From positions 2,232,001 through 2,296,000 of the forward strand of contig JAGTXZ010000020.1 in the NCBI GenBank assembly GCA_018398575.1: 64,000 bases of DNA. Reading direction: 5' to 3'. Shown here one piece after another: positions 33,642-45,119 of this stretch. The notes below the pieces were generated by a model, which saw only the letters and a list, made by a program, of their open reading frames with translations, ran no database searches and had not been told where the DNA came from. Made by a program: the position numbers and the translations under genes. The stretch is from Ampelomyces quisqualis (lineage: Eukaryota > Ascomycota > Dothideomycetes > Pleosporales > Phaeosphaeriaceae). Every line of letters starts with the position of its first letter. Position 1 is the stretch's first letter.

Positions 33642-35156
33642 ATGGACTACGGAAACTCAAAAACAAACGACCTACTTAGCAATGCAGTTGCCATTCTACA
33701 GTCAGGCCCACCGCCACATCGCGTCCTTCCAGCACAAGACACTATTGAGCATGCGCGGAAGCAGCTCGCGCAGAAACTATCAGTACATGGCATAGGCCTC
33801 GCGGAAACCATAAAGCATCTTCAAGATGATCTTGGGCCCGCGTTCAACGCTTCCTCACGTTCACCAAATTACTACGGCTTCGTAACCGGTGGCTGTACAC
33901 CTGCAGCCAGCATCGCAGACAACTACGTCACAGCCTACGATCAGAATGTGGCAGTCCATCTGCCCAACGAAACCATTGCCACAGACGTCGAAGATCGCGC
34001 GCTCTCACTTTTGTGTGAGCTGCTTGACTTCCAACCCGAGTTGTGGCCGCATCGCATCTTCACTACGGGTGCGACCGCAAGCAACGTCGTGGGCCTAGCT
34101 TGTGGGCGCGAATATGTGATTGCGGAAGCTTCAGCACATCGCACCGATCAGGAGATTAGCGTGGGAGAACAAGGAATCGTGGAGGCTATGCGCCGCGCTG
34201 GACTCGACAAGATTCAAATCCTGACTACCGTGCCGCATTCCTCATTGAGCAAAGCGGCAAGCATTCTCGGCCTAGGACGAGCATCGATCAGAGACGTTGG
34301 ACGAGATGACGCGCCCCACAAATTCGACTTGAAGCTGCTCAAGAGCTTGCTTGAGCAGCCTAGTTCCGGCTCCATCGTAGCAATATCCGCTTCAGAGGTC
34401 AATACAGGTCTGTTCGCCACTTCAAGATTGGAAGAGGTACAAGAATTGAGAAAGCTATGCGATATATATGGAGCCTGGATACACGTCGACGGTGCTTTTG
34501 GTATCCTTGGGCGCGTGCTTGATCCCTCTCGATACGCTTCCATTACGGAAGCTTGTGCCGGTCTTGAGCTTGCCGACTCCATCACTGGCGATGGTCATAA
34601 GCTGCTAAATGTCCCATACGATTGTGGCTTCTTCCTCTCGCGTCATCGCAATATCGCAGAACGGGTCTTCCAGAACCCCAATGCCGCATATCTGGCCACA
34701 TCAAATGGTCCTGACAGCATCATGTCGCCTCTCAACATTGGTCTTGAGAATTCGAGAAGATTCAGAGCGCTACCCGTGTATGCGAGTCTTCTGGCCTACG
34801 GCAAGCTGGGGTACAGGGATATGCTAGAACGGCAAATTGAGCTGTCACGAGGCATCGCAAAATTGATCATCGAAAGCAATGACTATGAGCTACTTCCTAA
34901 ATTTGAAGGAAGTTTAGAAGAGCGTTTAAGCAGGATATACATCATAGTTATTTTCCGTGCCAAAGATGAAAGCCTCAACAGTCGGTTGGTGGCTGACATC
35001 AAGGCGTCAAGAGACATATATGTCAGCGGCACAGTTTGGGATGATAAACCCGCTAGTCGCTTCGCGGTCTCAAATTGGATGACAGACATCAAGAGAGATT
35101 TGCCGATCATCCAGGAGGTACTACGATCTGTAGCAGAAGAGCATCGAGCACGATAA
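33642..35156 (+). CDS. PLP-dependent group II decarboxylase family protein
   Basis: Intronless, 504 aa from ATG 33642. Fold-type I PLP enzyme of the aromatic-amino-acid/glutamate decarboxylase group. Seen: substrate-side YYGFVTGGCTPAASIADNY, ITTGAT-like FTTGATASNVVGLACGREY, the PLP-ring His region (SAHRTD), the Asp pairing with the PLP nitrogen in WIHVDGAFG, and the Schiff-base Lys320 in SITGDGHKLLNVPYDCGFF. The C-terminal small domain ends RFAVSNWMTDIKRDLPIIQE. The GDGHKLLN active-site sequence differs from the ADSHKW/NAHKW of animal aromatic decarboxylases, so the substrate is not predictable. Other options include diaminobutyrate-type decarboxylase or a non-decarboxylating aldehyde synthase. 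It is not in an evident metabolic cluster. Confidence 0.85.
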   Translation: MDYGNSKTNDLLSNAVAILQSGPPPHRVLPAQDTIEHARKQLAQKLSVHGIGLAETIKHLQDDLGPAFNASSRSPNYYGFVTGGCTPAASIADNYVTAYDQNVAVHLPNETIATDVEDRALSLLCELLDFQPELWPHRIFTTGATASNVVGLACGREYVIAEASAHRTDQEISVGEQGIVEAMRRAGLDKIQILTTVPHSSLSKAASILGLGRASIRDVGRDDAPHKFDLKLLKSLLEQPSSGSIVAISASEVNTGLFATSRLEEVQELRKLCDIYGAWIHVDGAFGILGRVLDPSRYASITEACAGLELADSITGDGHKLLNVPYDCGFFLSRHRNIAERVFQNPNAAYLATSNGPDSIMSPLNIGLENSRRFRALPVYASLLAYGKLGYRDMLERQIELSRGIAKLIIESNDYELLPKFEGSLEERLSRIYIIVIFRAKDESLNSRLVADIKASRDIYVSGTVWDDKPASRFAVSNWMTDIKRDLPIIQEVLRSVAEEHRAR

Positions 35157-36503
35157 TCCAAGGTAGACACTTCTAATGCATGAACCGAAAATCAGTCACA
35201 AAGCTCGCAGCTATCCCAGTGGCCAAGAGTTTAGTGCATTATGGTCTCGCCGCATCATTCGTTCCCAGGACAGTAGCATTTGAATTCACTGCTTACACAT
35301 CCTCCATTTTACAAACCTCATAAATAACCTCCTCGTAGGGATGTACTCTATCCTCGTCAGCCCTCTCCTCTCCCAGCCAACTTAGGAACCACCCTCTTCA
35401 ACGCCTCAACAGCATGAACAATAGACTGACTCTCTTCCCAAACACTGTATATTGGAATAAACCGACGGTCTCAAGCAAGTATCTCAAGAATACATCCAAC
35501 CATCATTACCCCAACGAGACAGAGCAGTCTCACAACATCGACACATCTAGCTTCGACGACAACTCATTCTCGCACTGGCCAACCACCCGCGGCCAGAAGA
35601 CGTAAATTTGCACCTGCATGAAGGCTGACTGCTAATCGGGACCTTCCGGCATGAGGCGACTCGTATAAACCCCACTGCATCGGTGATCGCGCTACAGCTG
35701 GGATAAAATGTCGTTTCGCAATTTCGAAAGAGTTTTGCCCGAACAGAAAGCCGTTTGTTTCCAACCTCAAACATTAACGGAAACACCTAGAAGCTCTCGT
35801 CCTTACAAGATTCGAGTACATAATCATAGTACTTCATGCCTTAAGCCCTAAGTCACCACACAGCCCTGTCGTTACTAGATGACCTCTTCCGGGCTAACGT
35901 ACCACTCCCTCCCCCTCCCCTCGAGGATGTGCACGAAAGTCACTTTCAAACACGTCACCTACAAACACATTTTCTGGGTCAAACGAAACTGTCATCGTCG
36001 TTCCGATTGCGATCTAAAACCCGAGGTGGAACGTGAAAGGGGAGGTGCATCACCGTGAATGCTGGGATTGCGGTGGGGAGCAAGCGCCTCCCGAAGCATT
36101 GTTTACTAAGGTTTATATATGGGGGATGGTGAAGAGTGCAAAGAAGGGCGCGGTGTCGATAGACCCTGCTGTGGGATGACGGATGTAAGGTTGTGGACCC
36201 GGGAACTGTGGAAACACAGCAGGAGATGGGTAACATGTATGATCATGAACATGAGGTACCTGGGATAACCGATGGAGAAGAAAGGTACTGAGTTTCAGGC
36301 TAGGACTCTTACTGGATTGCAGGGCTTGTTGGAAGAGAATGAAGTTTATCGACGATCGTATGACCAACCCAAGACCTTCACTACACGTACACTTCACATT
36401 CTCAAGATACTATAAGATAGGATCTCTGCCAACTGTCCATTTTAAATCAGTACACTCCATCAATCATCATCAACTCCAGACTCCAACCCTCCCAGCTGCG
36501 ATA
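35157..36503. other. long intergenic region, no supported gene
   Basis: About 1.35 kb. A minus-strand stretch near 35350-35450 can be read as VWEESQSIVHAVEALKRVVP, which looks protein-like. It has no connected upstream exon and may be a relic gene end. Otherwise nothing coherent. Confidence 0.4.
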
Positions 36504-37367
36504 ATGTGCATCGAGCGAACCAACGTCTTCACCTGCGGCCACATGGCCAGCATCTTCCTGCCTCACCCTGGCGCGAAGAGAGCCTGCACAGAACTCGCAT
36601 ACACCACCGTACCTGTCGATCAGGACTGTGGCTGTCTACAGTCCTCTGCAAAATCCAAGCCCAAGAGGCCCAACAAGGCCCGCAAATCCACTTCTCAACC
36701 GTACTCCCCCAACCTGCACGCCACCGACCTGACCCGTGACATCTCCGCCTTCCTCCAATCCCGCCATCAACCTGGCCCCGCACACAACCCACCATTCCAA
36801 ACGAATTTCGAAGCCGAGGCAAAACACCCAAGGACCAAGAAAGCAGAGAAGCAGCAAGTAGGTAAGAAGAGTGTTCTAGATCCAACGACCTTGTGTAGCG
36901 CCTTAGATGGACTCGAATACCACGATCCAACGCAGTACATTGCACGCCTTGCAGACGAGCACACGGAAGAGACTGTCATGCCTAGTGACTTCACAGCCAC
37001 GCCTTCCATCTCAACACGCTTGGCTGGTCTTAGTTCCTCTCCCATTCATCGCTCTCATGCAGCCGTGTCACACCCCTTTCCTGCATGCTCAGATGTTTCC
37101 TGCTCTGGTTACGATGTGGGACGTCAATGCTCGTCTGCATATGTCGAATACTACGCGCACCTTCTTGATCGCTTGGAGGACGCGAGTCTCGAGATAGAGC
37201 GGTTACGGCGGGATAGATTTGCGGTTGATTTGCTGCTTGATGCTGCTGAGGCGCGGTACGAGGAGGCGCGGTGGGAAGTGGAGGATTGGAGCCGGGAGAT
37301 GGTGGGGATGGATTTAGGGGTTGAGGAGGGGGGGAAGGGGAAGGGGAAGGGGAAAGAGAGGAAGTGA
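36504..37367 (+). CDS. hypothetical protein with N-terminal Cys/His motif
   Basis: Intronless, 287 aa. ATG 36504 opens MCIERTNVFTCGHMASIFLP, a short Cys/His segment that recurs at the start of many uncharacterised fungal proteins and could bind zinc together with the later DQDCGC. The middle is basic and Pro/Ser-rich. The C-terminal part is a charged helix (DRLEDASLEIERLRRDRFAV, then AAEARYEEARWEVEDWSREM), probably coiled coil, ending in a glycine-lysine tail. No family recognised and no targeting signal. Confidence 0.65.
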   Translation: MCIERTNVFTCGHMASIFLPHPGAKRACTELAYTTVPVDQDCGCLQSSAKSKPKRPNKARKSTSQPYSPNLHATDLTRDISAFLQSRHQPGPAHNPPFQTNFEAEAKHPRTKKAEKQQVGKKSVLDPTTLCSALDGLEYHDPTQYIARLADEHTEETVMPSDFTATPSISTRLAGLSSSPIHRSHAAVSHPFPACSDVSCSGYDVGRQCSSAYVEYYAHLLDRLEDASLEIERLRRDRFAVDLLLDAAEARYEEARWEVEDWSREMVGMDLGVEEGGKGKGKGKERK

Positions 37368-37474
37368 CACAGTGGATTGATTTCAGTTGAATCTGTTTAT
37401 TGAAAAAAAAATCTTATTTCACTCTTCGAAACACAGACTGAGGGGGAGCTAGGATGCATGCTTCGTCTCTTTTC

Positions 37475-38632
37475 TTATACTTGCACTTGCTCTTCTAATA
37501 CCCTCTTCCACCCCTTCTCCCTCCACAACCCAATCTCCCTCAACCCGGTGATACCTCTCACTCCCCTCTCAATCGCCTCCCCAATGCTGAAATCATGCGC
37601 CGCAATAACCCACACGTCCTCGCGCTCCGCCATCTTCCTCGCGCGCCACATCGTCTGAACCGCAACCTCAGGCTCAGCATGCATACTTTCCCCCGCATAC
37701 GGCGGACGCGCCGTGCGTCGCGGATCATTCAGTAAGACAGGGTGGTGAAAAGCATCGCCAGCAAGGAGGATGAAAGAAGCCGCATCACGATGATGACAAT
37801 CGTCTTCTGACGAAGGAAACAGCGAACAAGCCGTCGTCCGAACAAGCATCATCTGATGACCAGCCGAATGCCCCGGCGCATCAATCACATACGCACTCCC
37901 GTCTCCGAAGCAATCGTACGCGCGCTCAAACGCGCCTAGGCCGATCCACGCGGGCGTGCGCAAATCTATGCTGGTGTATAGGCCCTGCTGCACGGCTTGG
38001 GCAACTTTACCTGCTCGTGCGTCCCTGGCTGCGAGGAGCGTGTCGTCGGGAATATAGGCTTCGATCATGTGCCGGGTTCCATCTACAGGTAGCGTGGCGC
38101 TGAGCGTGGGCGCGCGGGGGGAGATGGGGTACCCTGGGCGCGCATATGTGCATGTCGTTGGGCCGAGCCAGAGTTGTGCGTTGTGGAAGCCGGCCTGCGC
38201 GCCGTCGCCGACGTGGTCAAAGTGCATGTGTGAGAAGATGACTGCTTTGATGTTTGCGGGCTGTTGGTCTGGGCTTCCGTGTTTGGTCAAGATATCAGCG
38301 GGCGACTCTGGCTCGCATTTGAAGTTTGGGAGGACGGTTTCTACAAGTAAGGGTGGGAGGTTTTCGAGGTCTTTGCGCATCCCGAGGTCGAAGATGTATT
38401 TGTTTCCGGTGGCAGAGTGTTCGATGAGGAAGACGTAGTCGGGGGCGTAGAAGGTTTTTGGCTTGGTTGAAGAGGGATTGGACTTGATTGAATCGTTCGG
38501 TTGGTCGGGACCGGGTAGAAGTGTCATATCATATGGTATATAGAGGCCTCCGGCTTGTATGAGATACACTTTGCATGTTGATTCGGACGCAGGGATGGGA
38601 TGCCATGGCAGGTCAGGTGGTGATGGGGACAT
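37475..38632 (-). CDS. metallo-beta-lactamase-fold hydrolase, AHL-lactonase-like
   Basis: Intronless, 385 aa. The metal motif HMHFDHVGD (HxHxDH) is near residue 134. A second His is in VIDAPGHSAGHQMML, an Asp ligand in LLAGDAFHHP, and a terminal His in VIAAHDFSIG. The N-terminus CKVYLIQAGGLYIPYDMTLL and the DLGMRKD strand match the lactonase branch of the superfamily (AiiA/AhlD-like). These are cytosolic di-metal hydrolases that open lactones or cleave esters. No signal peptide. Whether the natural substrate is an acyl-homoserine lactone, a mycotoxin lactone or something else cannot be told. The gene is tail-to-tail with the preceding hypothetical gene, only about 107 nt apart. Confidence 0.85.
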   Translation of the reverse strand: MSPSPPDLPWHPIPASESTCKVYLIQAGGLYIPYDMTLLPGPDQPNDSIKSNPSSTKPKTFYAPDYVFLIEHSATGNKYIFDLGMRKDLENLPPLLVETVLPNFKCEPESPADILTKHGSPDQQPANIKAVIFSHMHFDHVGDGAQAGFHNAQLWLGPTTCTYARPGYPISPRAPTLSATLPVDGTRHMIEAYIPDDTLLAARDARAGKVAQAVQQGLYTSIDLRTPAWIGLGAFERAYDCFGDGSAYVIDAPGHSAGHQMMLVRTTACSLFPSSEDDCHHRDAASFILLAGDAFHHPVLLNDPRRTARPPYAGESMHAEPEVAVQTMWRARKMAEREDVWVIAAHDFSIGEAIERGVRGITGLREIGLWREKGWKRVLEEQVQV

Positions 38633-38949
38633 AGTTATGGTAGGTGTGGCACAGTTTTCTAGGGGAACAAGGACTGTAAAAGAGGTATGAACGGCTTCAA
38701 TTTCTGTTTGTAAGAAACCTCTACAAATGTACCAGCTGTTTGAGGTCTTCCTGCTGCATTAATGACGTCACTTTTTGGTTAGTCAAACTACCAACATAAC
38801 CACATTAGTCGACTTGCCTAGTGGGTGTATCTCGTAAGACTGTTATAACAAGACGCTTCGATTTGATCGCCTAGATATTCCAAATGCAAATATACAACAA
38901 CTCGAACGGTATATGGTCGCAACACATGTGATTTCGCGCTGTGACTTGT
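38633..38949. other. intergenic, no gene seen
   Basis: Upstream of the lactonase-like gene and 3' of the carrier gene. AT-rich, with no notable element. Confidence 0.4.
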
Positions 38950-40137
38950 TCACTTCAGTAGAACTGGAGCGACCTTGCCAGCCTTTTGTGCCGCAATGTC
39001 AGCAAGCTTCTGCAGCCTCTCAGCCCTGATTTGTCGGAAGTATCTGAAGAGGAGGATGAAGGATAGCTCAATTCTGTAGTAAGAGTCAGCGAAGATGTTG
39101 TGGCTCGGATACATAGTTCGTACCTCTCCTTGGTCATCATGAGGAAGCCTTGCACCAACAAACCCTTCAAGATTTGAGGCCCAATACCCTTGAAGAGCGC
39201 CCAAGGGCCTTCGTGCTGTATGATGTATTGCATGACTTGGGTGAAACTCTTGAACGGCTTGCCATTCCTCGCTGGCGGAGGCTTCGACTGGAGCCCGACT
39301 TTCGCTACAATGAGCGGCTGCGTAGCAACAGTAGCAAGCATCTTCGAAATGGATCCGAGGACTACATAGTGTCAACGATCATGTGTAGATCCAAGGCTCA
39401 TGGCACTTACGGAAAGCCTCCAACGGCTTCAATGTCTTCTTGCCAGGATACATGACCTCCCGTAACCTTTGGTAGGCTCCGTATGTGATTGATGGGTTTA
39501 TCACAAGGACCAAACTAGCCCTCAGTCCACGCCACAGCCCTGTCCAGCCGTCTTCGCTGTTGACCACGTCCATAGCCGTCGCCATCATGCCTTTTCGCTC
39601 GTGCTTACTCATGGTCTGTTGTCGCGTGGTCACGACAGCCACGGGGATGGTGAAGAGCTGGGCCAGCGCTCCAGCGACGGCGCCGAGCGACAACTCGACA
39701 GCTGTGCCCGGCGATGTCTGTAGGGTCCGTCGCGACATGTAGATTGTGCGAACAACGGTGTACCAGTAGAAGTAGGCGAAGTTTGTCGATGCGACACCGA
39801 GCAGTGACCCAGCCATGCCGGCATACAGTCCCGCCACGCCCTCCTGCGCAACCACTTTGCTGATCGCATCAAGCGCGCCCTCGTAGTGCTCGTTATCTGC
39901 AGGATTGCCGTCGAGCGAATCTGGGGAGCGCTTGACTTGTACTTGTAGGCGCGTTTTGATCCTGCAGAGCGCGTTAGGCGTGCCGGGAGGTTATTGGGCG
40001 TCTTTGCTTGATATGAGGCTGAGGGAGACATACAAGTCCAATGGGTAAACAAGCGTGTTCGCAATAACAGCACCCGCAGCGCCAGCCACGGCATTACCCC
40101 AAGGCGGCAATGTCTCGACCTTGGATTGTCCAGCCAT
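38950..40137 (-). CDS. mitochondrial carrier family protein, peroxisomal ATP-carrier type
   Basis: Exons 40137-40034, 39961-39411, 39361-39124 and 39073-38950 give 338 aa in phase. Three repeats of about 100 residues are visible, with the carrier signature PxD/ExxK/R: YPLDLIKTRLQVQV in repeat 1 (the Leu codon is rebuilt across the first intron), a diverged IPVAVVTTRQQ in repeat 2, and ATQPLIVAKVGLQ in repeat 3. The altered repeat 2 and 3 signatures, and features such as FAYFYWYTVVR, NPSITYGAYQRLR and LKGLLVQGFLMMTKER, fit the peroxisomal adenine-nucleotide carrier group (yeast Ant1, animal PMP34/SLC25A17). That carrier supplies ATP for fatty-acid activation. Assignment within the carrier superfamily is from memory of the family, not from alignment. 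Confidence 0.85.
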
Positions 40138-40507
40138 GTTGAAGATGTAGTCCGATGGCGCGTTCGGAGCCCCCGTGCGACACGGTATTTACGGCCGACG
40201 AATGCGACCAGATGTTATATCAATATGATTGTGTCTTGGGCTTGCTATCTCATGGTACTGACAATTACGAAAGCGTAGATCCGAGAAAGGTTTCAAACTT
40301 CACCAAGCTGAAGGTGGGCACTCCGCCATCTAGCAGCACATGCTAGCCGAGGCAAAGTGACCGACGTTCAGGATCCGTGACGCTATTCCCGGCTAGAAGA
40401 TGACACAATCACCATTATGATCAGATCCAAACAAACGCCTACGCTGCAACACCAAACCCAAAACACGATACAACATCGAACACATCAGACAAAGTTTGTC
40501 TTCTTCT
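40138..40507. other. intergenic, no gene seen
   Basis: Promoter of the carrier gene and 3' side of the next minus-strand gene; no notable element. Confidence 0.4.
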
Positions 40508-41932
40508 TCAAGCAGCTACACCGCCTCCGCTGCCTTTTCTCATCCACTTGAAGATACCCTTCTTCATTCCTACTTTCTCATCGACCATTACTGGCACGAC
40601 AGCATAGGTGACCATAGCAGCCTCGTTTAATCGTTCAGCTTCTTCATAGTCCCAGGGTGTAGTCCAGTTGCGCTGGGGGATCTCGCCCAGCATCGTACTA
40701 TCCGACGCGAAAGTGTAGGACGATGGAGTCAATTTATCAGCCCTGCGCCTGAGGGGCAGTGTCACTGGAGGCGGTGATGGACGCTTCTCACCTCGGGGCG
40801 ATGGAATCAATGTTTTGGGTGCGGGTGACAATGGGTTCCGTGGTGTAGGTGTAAAGGTAGGTAGCTTGGGAGCAGGAAGATGCAAATGCTCCTGCATCAC
40901 GTACGGGTACGAGTACGAGGCTGGATATAGATCTGGCCAAGTCGATGGTCTGGGGTCGTAGACATTGAACGAGTCTTTGCGACGTCGTCCATTGCCTGCG
41001 AGTGGCATCGGGGCTCCTAGAACACCCTTGACCATGCCATTGGTTTCAACTTCAAAAGGCTCCTCGGTGATGTAGAGAGGCAGTGGAGAAGGTAGAGGCG
41101 ATGAGTATGTTGAGCTCGAAGGGGATCGTGATTTCCCCGACGAAGGACTATTTGAACTGCCTTTGCGTGAGGGCCTTGGTCGGACTACTACGAGCTGAGC
41201 TTGACTGGAAGACTTGATAGGCATGCGTGTTATGGTAGGTCCAGTGACGCGTTGGCGTGTGATGGCATGCTTCTTCTTGTCTTTGCTTGAACTAGAGGCT
41301 GTGCTGCTTCTCGGTGAGCAGTCATTGTGTTTTTGACTACCACATTTTGTGCACGATACATGGTTGAAGTGCTGGAGTTGCAATTGGGATTGGCTTAGTC
41401 GCTGGTACAGTTGGGTCATGCTTTGCAGCGCTTCTCTCCGCGATGCGTCGGACAGATTGGTGAGTGATTTGTAGTCTAAATTCAGGTGGGTCTTGCCACC
41501 CTTTTGGTCATGGCTCAGGAAGCTTGCAATGATGGCAACGAGGCCGGTGTTCAACTTGATAAGAGTTTCAGCGAGTGAAGCGTGCGCAATTGCTGTTCAC
41601 CGGAATATCAGCCTTGTGGCACCTTCTCTGTTCAGTTCGAGGTGCAGCTTACCATCACCCTTAGCAAAGTGCTGTCCGGTCTGTGAGTAGCATGCATCGT
41701 ATCTTTCAGCCAGCTCTTGTGGTCCTCTTTTCAGGGACTTTGACAACTGCACTTCTTCGCTTACTGCTGCGTCGTTTGACTGACTGTCTTTGCGCGCTTT
41801 ACGCTTTCGCTTCCGTTCGCGCAACTTCTTGAATATGCTGAGACCGTTGGAGAATGCGTGAATGAGGTTCGATACACAATGAGACACCTCGCCTTCAGCT
41901 TTGTGCGCCTTTCCATCGATCTTTACCGCCAT
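40508..41932 (-). CDS. hypothetical protein, two exons
   Basis: Exons 41932-41653 and 41592-40508 give 454 aa. The N-terminus (MAVKIDGKAHKAEGEVSHCV, then SNLIHAFSNGLSIFKKLRER) starts a helical domain. That domain continues across the junction as IAHASLAETLIKLNTGLVAI with IASFL, joined in phase. A CTKCGSQKHNDC pair follows, then a long Ser/Pro-rich disordered region and a basic end (MKKGIFKWMRKG). The helical N-terminus followed by a disordered tail recurs in uncharacterised ascomycete proteins, but no function is known to me. Confidence 0.65.
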
Positions 41933-42800
41933 CGCTAAAACGCAGCACGAAAGGACAATGAAGAGAGAAGGGAAGAAGTACAATCGATGCCAAAATAGAA
42001 AGTGCGGTGCTGAACTTTGGTTAGCGAACATGAGATAGACAGAGGAGTCATTCACAAGCCGCTTCTCGCGTGGATGCTCGTCCTCGACTTCGAGTTCAAT
42101 CAAGCCGCCACCAGCGTGGAGGGCCGGGCTTAGGTACCTATAGATGCACCAGCAACCCGCGCCCTGTGCCCCAGCGTGTTCCTGCATCTTTAACTGGGTG
42201 TTGCCCATCTGCCTCGCACGTTAAGAGCACCGTTTCAAACTTTTGCTGCACCTAGCCGCCTCCAGGCCAGGTCTTGGTGCGGTTCTGGAGTGTGACTGGA
42301 CGATAGCGTTCCGCATCCCTGCCTCGCACAAGGCCAGCTCCCGAGTAGGTAGAGGATCCAAAGCGTGCATACACGTGCATATGGAAGTGAATAACAGCCG
42401 TACAGTCTGAGGTCGCGACTTTGCAATTGGTGAGATGTTTGTGAACGCCAGGGAAACATACCTCAGCACGGCAATACAAACAGCGTCTTGGAACGCGCGC
42501 AGTGGTTTGGGAAGCTTCGTCGAAGCGAGAAGCATCCGCGTACTTTTCCGCAGAGAAGCTGTACAGATAAGAACGAACGGGATAAGTCAGATTGCTGGGC
42601 ACAAGTGCTTCCCCTGCCTGCAAGACCATGCACGTGATATTGCGACGAATCATTGTGGAACACAGTCAAGAGATAAGCAGAAGCCCAAATAACATGGTAC
42701 TGTTCTTCTACCAATGGTTGAACGGTATCTGCCATGGAGTAATTCATATTCCACTCAGGCGCCTCGCTATGCTGTACATGATCATCAAGAGCTTCAAGCT
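41933..42800. other. intergenic, no supported gene
   Basis: About 870 nt between two minus-strand genes. A minus-strand frame at 42252-42653 has no family match or splice support. Confidence 0.4.
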
Positions 42801-45119
42801 TCACTGCTCGTTGTCTTTTGCGTCTTCTACCGTTACAGTCCGCTTCGTTACACTCTGCTCTCCCGAGCCGCTTCCTGCAACTGCAGAGCTGGACCCTTCA
42901 GCCTCGGTCCTCTCAGGCAGGTTGCTGAAGCTCCAACTTGATTCCAGTGAACTGAGCTCCGTAGGCTTTGGTGATGCGCCTGATCGTGGACCGGATGACG
43001 GTTCAGAGGCTAATGAGCCTGCAGCAGCTGGTAGGCTAGATGAGGAAGGACCAGTCTGATCATTAGCTTGCGGTGGCTGTGGGGGTTGTGACGACTGCAC
43101 AGGTGGCTGAGCAGATGCTGATGAAGGCTGAGTCTCTTGCCCCGATCGTAGCACCAATGTCATAGGCCTCAACGTCCATCCCTCTGGAAGCGTCACTCCC
43201 GCAGGTACACCATCGTCACCCTGTCTAAGTACCGGGCCACGTGCAGAGTACGCTTGTGAATTCAGAGGCGCAATGGGTGGGAGTTCTTGACCAGTAGCTG
43301 AACCCATACCAGAGGATTGCTGTGTCCGGTTGAGCTCGCCGAGAAGCCTGTGAGCAACTTCAAGCTGTTCTTGTTGCGAATTGAGCTGCCGCAGCGCATC
43401 TATGATGCCGTGCTGTATGCGGAGTATATCTGAATGAACATCCGCTGGATGCAGAGCCGTTGCGCCGGGAATGAGGCCCACGGGTAGATTTATCGACTGA
43501 GGCTGAGCCAGAGGTTGAATAGTCCCTTGAGTCTGCCCCGGCACCAGCAAATTTTGTGGTTCAGCTCCTGCCGCTTGCTGACGGAGCTGATCCATGGTGT
43601 TTCTAATGTTGTTTTGATTTCCCTGCTGCTGAGCCGGCACGCGGAGGTTTCCCATGGCGATCCGAATGGGGCCAAAGTTGAACACTCGTAGATTGGGCTG
43701 GGGTGGATTTTGTTGGCCTGCAGGAATAGGAGGTTGCGCTGGCTGGCCTTGAGCGCCTGCAGCACCTTGGTGTGCATTCCCACGAAGCAGTGCCTGGAGC
43801 ATGTCATTGGGTATTTGTTGATTTTGCTGACCCTGCTGATTTTGATTTGCCTGGTTGTTGCGCTGTGTGGACTGGGTTCCCGTGGGCGTAAGGACCGGCT
43901 GGCGACACGTTGGGCATACTTGCTGACGTTCCAGCCAACTCCTGAGACAGCTGAAATGCAGGATATGACCACATGGCAGCTTCTTCGCGCGTTGCCGTTC
44001 GTCGATTCTGCGACCTGCCTGAGCCTCATTTGCCTCTGGTTGTACCCACGCATGCATGTCTTCGCGACAAACGATGCACGTGCTCTCTCTTTCCAGTTCC
44101 CCCGCTGTTGCATCGGGGTAGCGCGTGTTCATGTCGCGTGTTGCATTTCGATACTGGACAAAATCGTGAAGTCTCTTGATGAAGGACCGGATGGTCATGA
44201 ACAGATCTCTCATAATATGGATTGGAATACCGTAGAAAGTCATGAGAATCATGAAGAACCCCAAGTACACCACGGATTTGATGAAGTCGGTCGCAAGGTC
44301 CAAGTAGAACACCCAGCGGCCCTTGTCTTCCCAGCCAGGAACATCGCCGTCATCATCATCCTCTTCTGGGGCTGCTTCTATCCCCTCTGCTGCGGCTCGT
44401 TGTGTGGCTTGCTCCCTTACAACTCTGCGTGCCTCCTCCCTCGCCTTCTGCTGACGGTTTGTGATGGCGAGCTCAACAAGAGACAGGGTATATCGGAGTA
44501 GGGTAGAGATGGAGGCGATGGCGAGCAGGACGTATTCAAAGCCGAACATGACCATGACACCAGGCCGCGAGTCCGAGAGGATCAAGTTGACGCAGTACTG
44601 CATCATAAAGACATCAAAAGCAACAGACAGGAGCAGAGAGCTCATGAGGCGTGCGTGGAAGAGCTTCGGATTCGCCGGGGGTTGCTGTTCCAGGAATTCC
44701 ACCCTGCCTTCACCGATCCACTGCCACACCTTCCCGGCTAGGAGGCAGAGGAACATTGTGAAGAACCATATGCCGATGTCGTCCCTGAAGATGGTCATGG
44801 CCAACAGCGTTTCGCTCACAGCAAACCACGCCTTGTCGTATAGCTGCTCGGTTTCGATGGGGCGCAAAGGGCCGTAGAAGAGGCGCTGGAGGGCAAAGCC
44901 AAAGCTCGTCGCGACAATGAGCATCAGGTTCACCAGGAACATCAGCGAGCCGGTGCTCTGGGAGATGTACACAGCAGCCGAGTAGAAGTTCGGTCGCTCG
45001 TAGTATGCGCGTAACAGCACCACGTTGGCCATGACGGCCGAGCCCTGCGTGCATCAGCATCAAGGAAAGCGCGCTGCCTCCCGAATCCTTACCGTGACGT
45101 AGAGCTGAAGGCGACTCAT
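42801..45119 (-). CDS. Hrd1/synoviolin ER ubiquitin ligase
   Basis: Exons 45119-45093 (MSRLQLYVT) and 45044-42801 give 756 aa. The N-terminal ~310 residues are a multi-helix membrane domain (AYYERPNFYSAAVYISQSTG, SVAFDVFMMQYCVNLIL, VVYLGFFMILMTFYGIPIHI). The RING-H2 follows: CIVCREDM, then CGHILHFSCLRSWLERQQ with CPTC (residues ~330-395). The C-terminal ~340 residues are Gln/Pro-rich and disordered, as in synoviolin. Hrd1 is the retrotranslocation ligase of ER-associated degradation, acting with Hrd3, Der1 and Cdc48. The 27-nt first exon is required because the second exon starts inside the first membrane helix. Confidence 0.93.

Noticed and set aside
35350..35450. Protein-like minus-strand gene end
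   Set aside because: About 30 plausible residues followed by a stop, but no supporting exon upstream; recorded only in the intergenic note.
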